43,789 nt of DNA from an uncultured Comamonadaceae bacterium (GTDB taxonomy: Bacteria; Pseudomonadota; Gammaproteobacteria; Burkholderiales; Burkholderiaceae), in the NCBI GenBank assembly GCA_946482115.1, contig CAMLQP010000002.1:1-43789 (forward strand). Direction: 5' to 3'. A program made the position numbers and the translations under genes. The notes under the pieces were generated by a model. That model was not told the DNA's origin, ran no database searches, and was given only the letters and a program-made list of their open reading frames with translations. Shown piece after piece: positions 13,706 to 21,646 of this stretch. Numbering within the stretch: the first letter of the stretch is position 1; each line of letters starts with the position of its first letter.

Positions 13706-14223
13706 CCCGAACCTCCAGTCCCAGCCTCGCGCTTGATGCCGAGGCCCTTTACGCCGAGCTGCTGCGGGGCGTGCGGCCGCTGGCGGCGGCCCAGCCCGGC
13801 CTGCGGCTGGCCGGCGTCACGCGCGGCGGTGCCTGGCTGGCCGCGCGCCTGCAGCGCGACCTCGGCCTTGCTGGCGAGGCCGGCGTGATTTCTTCGTCCA
13901 TGCACCGCGACGACTTCGCCCAGCGCGGCCTGGCCACCAGCGCCCAGACCCGGCTGCCCTTCGACGTCAACCACGCCCACGTGCTGCTGGTGGACGACGT
14001 GCTCTACACCGGCCGCACGCTGCGTGCGGTGCTCAACGAGCTGTTCGACTACGGCCGCCCGGCCAGCGTGAGGCTGGCGGTGCTGGTGGACCGCGGCGGG
14101 CGCGAGCTGCCGGTGGCTGCCGAGGTGGCTGCCGCGCGCCTGAGCCTGCCGGCCGACCAGCTGCTGGAGCTGGAGCAGGACGCCGACGGCCGGCTCAGCT
14201 TCGTGGTGGAGAAAGCCGCATGA
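13702..14223 (+). CDS. pyrR: PyrR bifunctional pyrimidine regulator / uracil phosphoribosyltransferase
   Basis: PRPP-binding protein of 173 residues, type I phosphoribosyltransferase fold. In Bacillus it binds pyr mRNA; in proteobacteria the role is less settled. The PRPP loop [20 protein letters not shown] (about 94-113) is diagnostic, with [14 protein letters not shown] and the [12 protein letters not shown] segment. The best start is TTG at 13702, overlapping the ruvX stop as TTGA: the frame upstream contains ruvX and no in-frame ATG precedes the conserved region. The gene overlaps pyrB by four bases. Adjacent pyrB and pyrC' support the pyrimidine role. Confidence 0.9.
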   Translation: MTRTSSPSLALDAEALYAELLRGVRPLAAAQPGLRLAGVTRGGAWLAARLQRDLGLAGEAGVISSSMHRDDFAQRGLATSAQTRLPFDVNHAHVLLVDDVLYTGRTLRAVLNELFDYGRPASVRLAVLVDRGGRELPVAAEVAAARLSLPADQLLELEQDADGRLSFVVEKAA

Positions 14224-15182
14224 AGAACATCCGCAACCCGCAACTCAACAAGAATGGCGAGCTGATCCACCTGCTCTCCACCGAAGGCCTGCCCAAGGCG
14301 ATCCTGACGCAGATCCTCGACACCGCGGCCAACTTCGTGAGCGTGAGCGACCGCGAGGTCAAGAAGGTGCCCCTGCTGCGCGGCAAGAGCGTGTTCAATC
14401 TGTTCTTCGAGAACAGCACCCGCACCCGCACCACCTTCGAGATCGCAGCCACGCGGCTGTCGGCCGACGTCATCAACCTCGACATCGCGCGCAGCTCCAC
14501 CGCCAAGGGCGAATCGCTGCTCGACACCATCGCCAACCTGAGCGCGATGGCGGCCGACATCTTCGTGGTGCGGCACAGCGAGTCGGGCGCGCCCTACCTG
14601 ATCGCCCAGCACGTGGCCCCGCACGTGCACGTGGTCAACGCCGGCGACGGCCGCCATGCGCACCCGACGCAGGGCCTGCTGGACATGTACACCATCCGCC
14701 ACTACAAGAAGGACTTCACCAACCTGTCCGTGGCCATCGTGGGCGACGTGCTGCACTCGCGGGTGGCGCGCTCCGACATCCACGCGCTGACCACGCTGGG
14801 TTGCCCCGAGGTGCGCGTGGTGGGTCCGCGCACGCTGGTGCCGGCCGAGCTGGCGCCCATGGGGGTGCGTGTGTGCCACACGCTCGAGGAGGGCATCAAG
14901 GGCGCTGACGTGGTGATAGCGCTGCGGTTGCAGAACGAGCGCATGAGCGGTGCGCTGCTGCCGTCCAGCCAGGAGTATTTCAAGAGCTTCGGCCTCACGC
15001 CCGAGCGCCTGGCCTGGGCCAAGCCCGATGCCATCGTGATGCACCCGGGCCCGATCAACCGCGGCGTCGAGATCGCCTCGGCGGTGGTCGACGGCCAGCA
15101 GAGCGTGATCCTGCCGCAGGTCACTTTCGGCATCGCCGTCCGCATGGCCGTGATGTCCATCGTTGCCGGTAACGAAGCTTGA
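14220..15182 (+). CDS. pyrB: aspartate carbamoyltransferase catalytic subunit
   Basis: Enzyme of 320 residues that joins carbamoyl phosphate and aspartate, the first committed step of UMP synthesis. Carbamoyl-phosphate loop [18 protein letters not shown] (near 61-78), [25 protein letters not shown] and the C-terminal [12 protein letters not shown] are all typical. The ATG overlaps the pyrR stop. It is followed after seven bases by the dihydroorotase-like gene. There is no pyrI here: this is the Pseudomonas-type arrangement, where an inactive dihydroorotase homologue makes up the holoenzyme. Confidence 0.96.
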   Translation: MKNIRNPQLNKNGELIHLLSTEGLPKAILTQILDTAANFVSVSDREVKKVPLLRGKSVFNLFFENSTRTRTTFEIAATRLSADVINLDIARSSTAKGESLLDTIANLSAMAADIFVVRHSESGAPYLIAQHVAPHVHVVNAGDGRHAHPTQGLLDMYTIRHYKKDFTNLSVAIVGDVLHSRVARSDIHALTTLGCPEVRVVGPRTLVPAELAPMGVRVCHTLEEGIKGADVVIALRLQNERMSGALLPSSQEYFKSFGLTPERLAWAKPDAIVMHPGPINRGVEIASAVVDGQQSVILPQVTFGIAVRMAVMSIVAGNEA

Positions 15183-15189
15183 GGAACGC

Positions 15190-16512
15190 ATGAAGATACT
15201 GATTCAAGGCGGCCGCGTCATCGACCCCGCCAGCGGCCGCGACGGAGTGGCCGACATCGCGATCGCGGCGGGTCGCATCGTCTCCATCGGCCGCGTTCCG
15301 GCCGACTTTCACCCCAACCGCACGCTGGACGCGGGCGGCCACTGGGTGCTGCCGGGTCTGGTGGACCTGTGTGCCCGCCTCAAGGAGCCGGGTCAGGAGC
15401 ACGGCGGCATGCTCGAGTCCGAGATGGCCGCCGCGGTGGCTGGCGGCGTGACGGCGCTGGTCTGCCCGCCCGACACCGATCCCGTGCTCGACGAGCCAGG
15501 GCTGGTGGACATGCTCAAGTTCCGCGCCGAGAAGCTGCACCTGGCGCGTGTCTTCCCGCTCGGCGCGCTCACGCGCGGCCTCAAGGGCGAGGTGCTGACC
15601 GAAATGGTCGAGCTCACCGAATCCGGCTGCATCGGCTTCGGGCAGGCCGACGTGCCCGTGGTCAACACCCAGGTGCTGCAGCGCGCGCTGCAGTACGCCG
15701 CCACCTTCGGCTACACCGTCTGGCTGCGCCCGCAGGACTTCTGGCTCGGCCAGGGCGTGGCCGCCAGCGGCCCGCTGGCCACGCGCATGGGTCTCTCCGG
15801 CGTGCCGGTGGCGGCCGAGGTGATCGCGCTGCACACCCTGTTCGAGCTGCTGCGCGGCGTGCACAGGAGCGCGCCCGGCGCCAGGGTGCACCTGTGCCGC
15901 ATCAGCAGCGCCGCCGGGCTGGCACTCGTGCGCCAGGCCAAGGCCGAGGGCCTGCCGGTCACCTGCGACGTCAGCGTGCACAACCTGATGCTCAGCGACG
16001 TGGACATCGGCTACTTCGACAGCCGTGCCCGCCTGTCGCCGCCGGTGCGCCAGCAGCGCGACCGTGAGGCCCTGCGCGCCGGCCTGGCCGACGGCACCAT
16101 CGACGCGCTGGTGTCCGACCACAACCCGGTCGATGCCGATGCCAAGACGCTGCCTTTCGCCGAGGCCGAGGCCGGCGCCACCGCCATCGAGCTGCTGCTG
16201 GGCCTGGTGCTCAAGTGGGCGGCGCAGGACAACATCCCGCTCGCCCGTGCGGTGGCCTGCGTCACGCAGGGCCCGGCCGGCGTGCTGGGCGCCAGCCTGG
16301 GCACGCTGCAGGCCAGCGTGGGCCGCCTGGCCGAGGGCGGCGTGGCGGACCTCTGCGTGGTGGCGCCCGAAACGGCCTGGTCCGTGAACGCAGAGGCGCT
16401 GCGCAGCCAGGGCAAGCACACGCCGTTTGACGGCCACGAGCTGGCCGCGCGCGTGCGGGCCACGCTGGTGGGCGGCCAGTTCGCGTTCGAGCGCGCCGCC
16501 GTCGCGGCCTGA
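15190..16512 (+). CDS. pyrC': dihydroorotase-like protein, probably non-catalytic (PyrC'-type ATCase partner)
   Basis: Amidohydrolase-fold protein of 440 residues next to pyrB. Active type I dihydroorotases carry HxH after VxPGxVD; here the segment is VLPGLVDLCARLKEPGQ, so both metal-binding histidines are missing. The usual His-Cys/Ala-Glu segment reads WLRPQDFWL, again without His. One later His (SVHNLMLSD) and the Asp in LVSDHNPVDAD remain. With this loss of ligands the protein should not hydrolyse dihydroorotate. By analogy with Pseudomonas PyrC' it likely assembles with PyrB into the large ATCase. ATG 15190 is preferred; a longer frame would overlap pyrB. A true dihydroorotase should be elsewhere in the genome. 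Confidence 0.9.
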   Translation: MKILIQGGRVIDPASGRDGVADIAIAAGRIVSIGRVPADFHPNRTLDAGGHWVLPGLVDLCARLKEPGQEHGGMLESEMAAAVAGGVTALVCPPDTDPVLDEPGLVDMLKFRAEKLHLARVFPLGALTRGLKGEVLTEMVELTESGCIGFGQADVPVVNTQVLQRALQYAATFGYTVWLRPQDFWLGQGVAASGPLATRMGLSGVPVAAEVIALHTLFELLRGVHRSAPGARVHLCRISSAAGLALVRQAKAEGLPVTCDVSVHNLMLSDVDIGYFDSRARLSPPVRQQRDREALRAGLADGTIDALVSDHNPVDADAKTLPFAEAEAGATAIELLLGLVLKWAAQDNIPLARAVACVTQGPAGVLGASLGTLQASVGRLAEGGVADLCVVAPETAWSVNAEALRSQGKHTPFDGHELAARVRATLVGGQFAFERAAVAA

Positions 16513-17255
16513 TGGTGCGGCCTCTGCGCAGCGTCTGGCGCCTGCTGCGGGCGCTGCTTCACGTGTTCGGCGGGCTGTGGACGCTGTGGCGCGAATTCCC
16601 GCGTTGCGATGCCGCGCAGCGCCGCGAACACGTGCGCGCCTGGTCGCTGCGCCTGCTGGACATCCTGGGCGTGGAGCTGCGCGTGATCGGCGACCCACCC
16701 GCCGGCGGGCCGGTGCTGCAGGTGTCCAACCACATCTCCTGGCTGGACATCATCGTGCTCAACGCCGCTCAGCCCAGCCGCTTCGTCTCCAAGGCCGACG
16801 TGCGCCGCTGGCCGGTGCTGGGCGCGCTGATCACCGGCGCGGGCACGCTCTACATCGAGCGCGAGCGCCGGCGGGACGCCATGCGCGTGGTGCACCACAT
16901 GGCCGAGGCCCTGCGCGCGGGTGATGTGGTGAGCGTGTTTCCCGAGGGCACCACGGGCGATGGCGTCGAGCTGCTGCCTTTCCATGCCAACCTGCTGCAG
17001 GCCGCCATCGTCACCAACAGCCCGGTGCTGCCGGTGGCACTGAGCTTCATCGACCGCGAGAGCGGCAGGCGCAGCGACGCGCCCACCTACATCGGCGACA
17101 CCACGCTGGTGGCCTCGATCTGGCGCACCGTGGGCGATGGCCGCGTGCGCGCCGTGGTGTGCTATGGCGAGCCCGAGCGCGCCGGCGGCATGGACCGCCG
17201 CGCCTGGGCCCAGGTGCTGCGCGCGCAGATCGCCCGCCTGCGCGACGGAGACTGA
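16512..17255 (+). CDS. lysophospholipid acyltransferase (PlsC family)
   Basis: Membrane-associated acyltransferase of 247 residues that would acylate lysophosphatidic acid or a similar lysolipid. The HX4D catalytic motif is in SNHISWLDIIVL (about 76-87). The acceptor-binding motif FPEGTT lies near 142, with VLPVALSF after it. An N-terminal hydrophobic segment (LLRALLHVFGGLWTLW) may anchor it. The ATG overlaps the pyrC' stop by one base, so it is the last gene of the operon. Whether it is the essential PlsC or an OlsA/accessory acyltransferase cannot be told from sequence alone. Confidence 0.88.
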   Translation: MVRPLRSVWRLLRALLHVFGGLWTLWREFPRCDAAQRREHVRAWSLRLLDILGVELRVIGDPPAGGPVLQVSNHISWLDIIVLNAAQPSRFVSKADVRRWPVLGALITGAGTLYIERERRRDAMRVVHHMAEALRAGDVVSVFPEGTTGDGVELLPFHANLLQAAIVTNSPVLPVALSFIDRESGRRSDAPTYIGDTTLVASIWRTVGDGRVRAVVCYGEPERAGGMDRRAWAQVLRAQIARLRDGD

Positions 17256-17312
17256 CTCCCGCGAATACCCCTGCGGGCCAGCGGCGGCTGGCGGTGCGGC
17301 TACAGTCGTCGC

Positions 17313-18020
17313 ATGACCGATCTGTCCACCTTCCCCATCACCCGCAAGTGGCCCGCGCGTCACCCTGACCGGCTGCAGCTGTATTCGCTGCCCACGCCCA
17401 ACGGCGTCAAGGTCTCCATCCTGCTCGAGGAACTGGGCCTGCCCTACGAGGCGCACCGCGTGGCCTTCGATGCCAACGACCAGCTTTCGCCCGAGTTCCT
17501 TTCGCTCAACCCCAATAACAAGATTCCCGCCATCATCGACCCCGACGGGCCGGGCGGGCAACCGCTGGCGCTGTTCGAATCGGGGGCGATCCTGATGTAC
17601 CTGGCCGAGAAGACCGGGCGCTTCCTGCCGGCCGATGCCGCCGGGCGATACGAAGCGCTGCAGTGGGTGATGTTCCAGATGGGCGGTATCGGCCCCATGT
17701 TCGGGCAGCTGGGCTTCTTCCACCGGTTCGCCGGCAAGGCGTACGAGGACAAGCGCCCGCGCGACCGTTACGCGGCCGAGTCGCGGCGCCTGCTCCAGGT
17801 GCTGGACGGACGGCTGGCCGGCCGGGACTGGATACTGGGCGACACCTGCAGCGTGGCCGACATCGCCACCTTTCCGTGGGTGCGCAACCTGGTCGGCTTC
17901 TACGAAGCCGGCGACCTCGTGGGCTTCCAGGATTTCAAGAACGTGAAACGCGTGCTCGACGCCTTCGTGGCACGGCCGGCCGTCCAGCGCGGCCTGGCCG
18001 TTCCGGCCGCGCCGGTCTGA
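17313..18020 (+). CDS. glutathione S-transferase, YfcG/YghU-like
   Basis: Cytosolic thioredoxin-fold protein of 235 residues. The N-terminal GSH-binding domain has YSLPTPNGVKVSILLEELGL and the NPNNKIPAIIDPDGP and FESGAILMYLAEKTGRFLP segments, where Thr/Asn replace the classical Tyr/Ser/Cys, as in Nu-class enzymes with disulfide-bond reductase activity. The helical C-terminal domain contains QMGGIGPMFGQLGFF and the WILGDTCSVADIATFPWVRN capping motif. TACAGT at 17301-17306, six bases before the ATG, and the absence of a ribosome binding site suggest a leaderless transcript. It converges on the next GST gene with five bases between stops. Confidence 0.93.
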   Translation: MTDLSTFPITRKWPARHPDRLQLYSLPTPNGVKVSILLEELGLPYEAHRVAFDANDQLSPEFLSLNPNNKIPAIIDPDGPGGQPLALFESGAILMYLAEKTGRFLPADAAGRYEALQWVMFQMGGIGPMFGQLGFFHRFAGKAYEDKRPRDRYAAESRRLLQVLDGRLAGRDWILGDTCSVADIATFPWVRNLVGFYEAGDLVGFQDFKNVKRVLDAFVARPAVQRGLAVPAAPV

Positions 18021-18025
18021 GCGCC

Positions 18026-18670
18026 TCAGGCCTTGACGCGCTGGTTCATCAGTTCGGTGTTCGCCTTGCGTTCGGCGTTGAGCTTCTGCACCGTGGCACG
18101 TTCGCCCATGCGCTTGAGGTAGTCGCGCGCGGGCAGGTCGGCAAGGAAGTCGCGGCCGTAGATGATTTTGGTGGCGCCGCTGATCAGCGGCAGGTGCACG
18201 ATGGCCGCGCAGTCGGCCTGGGTGAAGTGGTCGCCCGCGATGAAGGGCGACCACTTCGCCAGCTTGGCGAAGGCGGCGATGTTCTTCTCCAGCTGCTTGG
18301 CGATCTTGGCCTTGGACGCGTCGCTGACCTGGCCACCGAAGAAGGACTCGGGGTAGAGGTTGCGCGCCACCAGCTCCAGGTGCAGGTCGAGGAAGATGGT
18401 CAGTTCACGCACCTTGGCGGCAGCGTACGGGTCGGCCGGCATCAGGGGCGCCTGGGGGTAGGCGGCATCCAGGTAGTCGACGATGGCCTGGGACTCGCAC
18501 AGCGGGCCCTGGGGCGTCTTGAGATAAGGCACCTTGCCCAGCGGCGAGCAGGCCTTGTCGGTCTCGCCGACCCAGGCCAGTTCCTCCGTGAAAGGAATGC
18601 CTTTTTCGAGTAGGGCCAGCTTGGCCTTGTTGTGGTAGTTGCTGGCCGCGAAGCCGCACAGGGTGAGCAT
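18026..18670 (-). CDS. glutathione S-transferase family protein
   Basis: Second, unrelated-looking GST of 214 residues. The N-terminal domain LTLCGFAASNYHNKAKLALL has a Ser/Asn-type active-site loop, then SPLGKVPYLKTPQGPLCESQAIVDYL, the usual cis-Pro and Glu-Ser GSH contacts. The C-terminal domain holds FIAGDHFTQADCAAIVHLPL. ATG 18670 is chosen because GGAG lies a few bases upstream; ATG 18685 in frame lacks one. Substrate unknown. The adjacent opposite-strand GST is not a recent duplicate, as the sequences differ strongly. Confidence 0.9.
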   Translation of the reverse strand: MLTLCGFAASNYHNKAKLALLEKGIPFTEELAWVGETDKACSPLGKVPYLKTPQGPLCESQAIVDYLDAAYPQAPLMPADPYAAAKVRELTIFLDLHLELVARNLYPESFFGGQVSDASKAKIAKQLEKNIAAFAKLAKWSPFIAGDHFTQADCAAIVHLPLISGATKIIYGRDFLADLPARDYLKRMGERATVQKLNAERKANTELMNQRVKA

Positions 18671-18712
18671 GGGTGTCTCCGTCATTCGGGTTGGAAGCAC
18701 CCATTATGGAAA

Positions 18713-18734
18713 AGACCGCCCCGTGGGGCGGTCT
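18713..18734 (-). terminator. rho-independent terminator of the NCS2 permease gene
   Basis: A perfect 10-bp stem AGACCGCCCC / GGGGCGGTCT with a 2-base GT centre (effectively a shorter stem with a small loop), followed on the minus strand by TTTTCC. It lies about 20 bases after the permease stop and upstream of the GST start. Confidence 0.88.
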
Positions 18735-18755
18735 CGCGTGTGTCAGTGCGGGGCG

Positions 18756-20243
18756 TCAATGGGCTTCGGCCTGCTTGGCGGCCTCGATGCTCGCGCGGCT
18801 GTCGCCAGCGGCACCGTTGAAGAACAGGTTGAGCGCCACGGCCGCGATGGAGGCCAGCAGGATGCCCGACTCGATCAGCGGGTGCAGGCCGTGCGGCATC
18901 CACTGCTTGAAGTTGGGTGCGATCAGCGGCACCATGCCGATGCCGATGGAGATCGCGACGATCAGGGCATTGAAGCGGTTGTTCTTGAAGTCCACGCCAG
19001 CCAGGATGCGGATGCCGGTGGCGGCCACCATGCCAAACATCACCAGGCCCGCCCCGCCCAGCACCACGGTGGGCAGCGACTCCACCAGCGCGGCCATCTT
19101 GGGCAGTATGCCCAGCACGATGAGGATGACGCCGCCGGCCACGCAGACGTAGCGGCTGCGCACGCCAGTCACGGCCACCAGGCCCACGTTCTGCGAGAAG
19201 CTGGTGTAGGGGAAGGTGTTGAAGATGCCGCCGATCAGCGTGCCCAGGCCGTCGGTGCGCAGGCCGCGGGTCAGTGCCGCCTGGTCTACCTGGCGGTCGG
19301 TCATCTCGCCGAGCGCGAGGAACATGCCGGTGGACTCGATCATCACGACGATCATCACCAGCGTCATGGTGAGGATGAGCACCGGATCGAACAGGGGCGC
19401 GCCGAAGTGAAAAGGCAGCACGATGCCGAACCAGTCGGCCTTGGCGACCTTGTCGAAGTTCATCAGCCCCATGGCGGTGGCGGCGATGCCGCCCACGACG
19501 ATTCCCAGCAGCACCGAGATGTTGGCCGCGAAACCCCTGGCGAACCGCGCGATCAGCAGGATGGACACCAGCACCAGCGCCGCGATGCCCACGCCGGTGA
19601 GTTCGGCGTACTTGGGGTTGGGCGCCTTGGGCAGCAGGCCCAGGCCCTGCGGGATGGGGGGCAGGGCGGAGCCCGGCGCGCCAGCGACGGCTTTCACCTG
19701 CTCCAGCCACTGCGCGTGCTCGGGGCTGACCACGGACGGTGCGGTCGGGCCAACGGGGTTACCAAAGATCCAGTTGATGCCGATGCGCATCAGGCTGATG
19801 CCGATCACCGCGATGATGGTGCCAGTGACCACCGGCGGGAAGAAGCGCAGCAGGCGGCTGACCAGGGGCGCGATCAGGATGGAGATCACGCCGGCGCCGA
19901 TGATGGAGCCGAAGATCAGCTGCGCGCCAGCCGCGCCGGGGTTGGACTGCGCCATGGCCACCATGGGGGCGACGGAGGCGAAGGTCACGCCCATCATCAC
20001 CGGCAGGCGTATGCCAAACCACTGCGTGGCGCCCATGGACTGGATCAGCGTGACGATGCCGCAGCAGAACAGGTCGGCCGAGATCAGGAAGGCCACGTCC
20101 TGCGGGCTCAGGTTGAGCGCGCGGCCCACGATCAGCGGCACGGCCACCGCGCCCGCGTACATCACCAGCACGTGCTGCAGGCCCAGCGCCGCGAGCTTGC
20201 CGGTTGGCAGTCTTTCATCAACCGGATGAGTCGCTTGTCCCAT
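18756..20243 (-). CDS. NCS2 (NAT) family purine permease, probably urate/xanthine
   Basis: Inner-membrane nucleobase:cation symporter of 495 residues with about 12-14 hydrophobic helices. The NAT signature Q-N-x-G-x4-T-G is visible as SQNVGLVAVTGVRS, and GVGIAALVLVSILLIARF, MTLVMIVVMIESTGMFLALG and AFLISADLFCCGIVTLIQ are typical membrane segments. The family imports xanthine, urate or uracil with protons or Na+; context with puuD, hiuH and xdh points to a purine. It is an independent unit: a terminator upstream isolates it from the puuE operon and one follows it. A TGTATACA operator sits in its promoter, so it is probably controlled by the GntR regulator at 24368. Confidence 0.92.
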   Translation of the reverse strand: MGQATHPVDERLPTGKLAALGLQHVLVMYAGAVAVPLIVGRALNLSPQDVAFLISADLFCCGIVTLIQSMGATQWFGIRLPVMMGVTFASVAPMVAMAQSNPGAAGAQLIFGSIIGAGVISILIAPLVSRLLRFFPPVVTGTIIAVIGISLMRIGINWIFGNPVGPTAPSVVSPEHAQWLEQVKAVAGAPGSALPPIPQGLGLLPKAPNPKYAELTGVGIAALVLVSILLIARFARGFAANISVLLGIVVGGIAATAMGLMNFDKVAKADWFGIVLPFHFGAPLFDPVLILTMTLVMIVVMIESTGMFLALGEMTDRQVDQAALTRGLRTDGLGTLIGGIFNTFPYTSFSQNVGLVAVTGVRSRYVCVAGGVILIVLGILPKMAALVESLPTVVLGGAGLVMFGMVAATGIRILAGVDFKNNRFNALIVAISIGIGMVPLIAPNFKQWMPHGLHPLIESGILLASIAAVALNLFFNGAAGDSRASIEAAKQAEAH

Positions 20244-20281
20244 GGATGCTCTCCTTTGTCTCGGGTGTTATGGTGCAGTTT

Positions 20282-20311
20282 TGAATACGAAAACTGTATA
20301 CACTTTGTCGA
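20282..20311 (-). promoter_or_regulatory. candidate promoter of the purine permease gene
   Basis: On the minus strand TCGACA (20311-20306) and TATTCA (20287-20282) are separated by 18 bases, and the TGTATACA operator fits wholly inside the spacer. The predicted start would be near 20275, leaving a leader of about 30 bases with AAAGGAGAG before the ATG. Confidence 0.55.
20291..20306. promoter_or_regulatory. operator site 1, AAACTGTATACACTTT (permease)
   Basis: Palindromic core TGTATACA at 20295-20302. The identical 16 bases recur at 25059-25074 and 27042-27057, always upstream of purine-catabolic genes. The core has the form bound by FadR-type GntR regulators. Placed between the -35 and -10 boxes it should act as a repressor site. 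Confidence 0.82.
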
Positions 20312-20342
20312 AGCGGGAACTCGGTGAAAACCCTGAAAACAC

Positions 20343-20366
20343 AAACGCCGCCCGAAGGCGGCGTTT
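20343..20366 (-). terminator. rho-independent terminator of the gntR-puuE-uraD/allC-M20 operon
   Basis: Perfect 10-bp arms AAACGCCGCC and GGCGGCGTTT around CGAA (TTCG tetraloop in the minus-strand RNA), followed on that strand by TTTGTGTTTTC. It starts about 20 bases after the M20 hydrolase stop and precedes the permease promoter. Confidence 0.9.
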
Positions 20367-20386
20367 AAGGGGAGTGGCTGCGCGAC

Positions 20387-21646
20387 TCAGGCCAGCAGAT
20401 CCGCCAGCGTCCGCGCGATCACCTGCGTCGCGCGCCGCAGGTCGGCCAGGGCGATGCGTTCGTCCGAGCGCTTGGCATGCGACTCCAGCACGGTGCGCGG
20501 GCCGGCGCCATAGATGACGCCGGGAATGCCGCGTTCCACGTAGAGGCGCACGTCGGTGTAGAGCGGCGTGCCGACGGCGGGGATGGGTTCGCCAAAGACT
20601 TCGGCGCCGTGTCTCTGCAGGGCCGACACCAGTGGCTGGTTGCCGGGCAGGGGTTTCATGGCGTTGGCCAGCAGCAGGCGTCGCACGTCCACCTGCAGCG
20701 CCTTGCCGCCGCGCGGCGGTGCGAAAGAGGCCGCCGCGGTGGCGATGGCCTGGCGGATGGCGGCTTCGACCTCGGCCGGGTTTTCCTCGGGGATCATGCG
20801 GCGGTCGAGCTTGAACACCACCTTGCCGGGCACCACGTTGGTGTTGGTGCCGCCCGTGATCTGGCCCACGTTGAGGTAAGGGTGGGTGATGCCGTCCACC
20901 TGCGAGCGCACCTTCAGGTAGTCGCTGTTGAGGCGGTAGAGCGCGTTCAGGATGTGCACCGCACCCTGCAGCGCGTCGGTGCCGCTGTCGGGGATGGCGG
21001 CGTGCGCCATGTCGCCCTGCACCGTCACTTCCATCTGCAGGCAGCCGTTGTGCGCGGTCACCACCTGGTAGCTGAAGCCGGCCGCGATCATGAGGTCGGG
21101 CTGGGTGAGGCCGTTCTTCAGCAGCCAGCCCGGGCCGAGCTCGCCGCCGAATTCCTCGTCGTAGGTGAAGTGCAGTTCGACACCGCCCCTGAGCGGCAGC
21201 TGGTTGGCCTGGGCCACCGCCTCCAGCGCGCGCAGCGCGAAGGTGAAACTGGCGAAATCGCTCTTGCTGACCGCGGTGGCGCGGCCGAACATCTGGCCGT
21301 CGGCCACCTCGCCGCCGTAAGGGTCGTGGGTCCAGCCCTCGCCTGGCGGCACCACGTCGCCGTGGGCGTTGAGCGCGATGGTGCGGCCGCCGTCACCGAA
21401 GCGGCGGCGCACGATCAGGTTGGTGATGCTCTCGAGGCCGGCGCTGCGCACCTCGCTCTCGGGCACGGCGTGTCGCTCGGCCGCGTAGCCGAAGCCGGCC
21501 AGCAGTTCAGCGGTGCGTTCGGCATGGGGTGCGTTGTTGCCGGGCGGCGTGTCGGTGGGCACGCGCACGAGTTCGCGCAGAAAGGCCACTTCCTCTTCGA
21601 AGTGGCGCTCGATCCATTGGTCCAGGGCCTGGTAGGTGGGGTTCAT
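20387..21646 (-). CDS. M20-family amidohydrolase of purine catabolism (ArgE/DapE-like, variant metal site)
   Basis: Zn-peptidase-fold hydrolase of 419 residues. Family landmarks: the first metal His-Asp in NAHGDVVP, the catalytic pair in TYDEEFGGELGP, the dimerisation-domain His in QGDMAHAAIPDSG, and the last His ligand in ESHAKRSDE. The usual bridging Asp of GxGxxDxKG is replaced: the segment reads FGRATAVSKSDFASF, with Val at that position and an Asp four residues on. Being last in the operon after PuuE and UraD/AllC, it is a good candidate for the ureidoglycolate- or carbamoyl-hydrolysing step to glyoxylate, for which no other gene is visible; annotation as acetylornithine deacetylase would be misleading. 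The ATG overlaps the upstream stop by four bases. Confidence 0.85.
   Translation of the reverse strand: MNPTYQALDQWIERHFEEEVAFLRELVRVPTDTPPGNNAPHAERTAELLAGFGYAAERHAVPESEVRSAGLESITNLIVRRRFGDGGRTIALNAHGDVVPPGEGWTHDPYGGEVADGQMFGRATAVSKSDFASFTFALRALEAVAQANQLPLRGGVELHFTYDEEFGGELGPGWLLKNGLTQPDLMIAAGFSYQVVTAHNGCLQMEVTVQGDMAHAAIPDSGTDALQGAVHILNALYRLNSDYLKVRSQVDGITHPYLNVGQITGGTNTNVVPGKVVFKLDRRMIPEENPAEVEAAIRQAIATAAASFAPPRGGKALQVDVRRLLLANAMKPLPGNQPLVSALQRHGAEVFGEPIPAVGTPLYTDVRLYVERGIPGVIYGAGPRTVLESHAKRSDERIALADLRRATQVIARTLADLLA

Noticed and set aside
18639..20327. Plus-strand open frame of 562 codons opposite the NCS2 permease
   Set aside because: Its His/Asp/Gln-rich product is the complement of hydrophobic codons in the permease, which carries the NAT signature on the minus strand.
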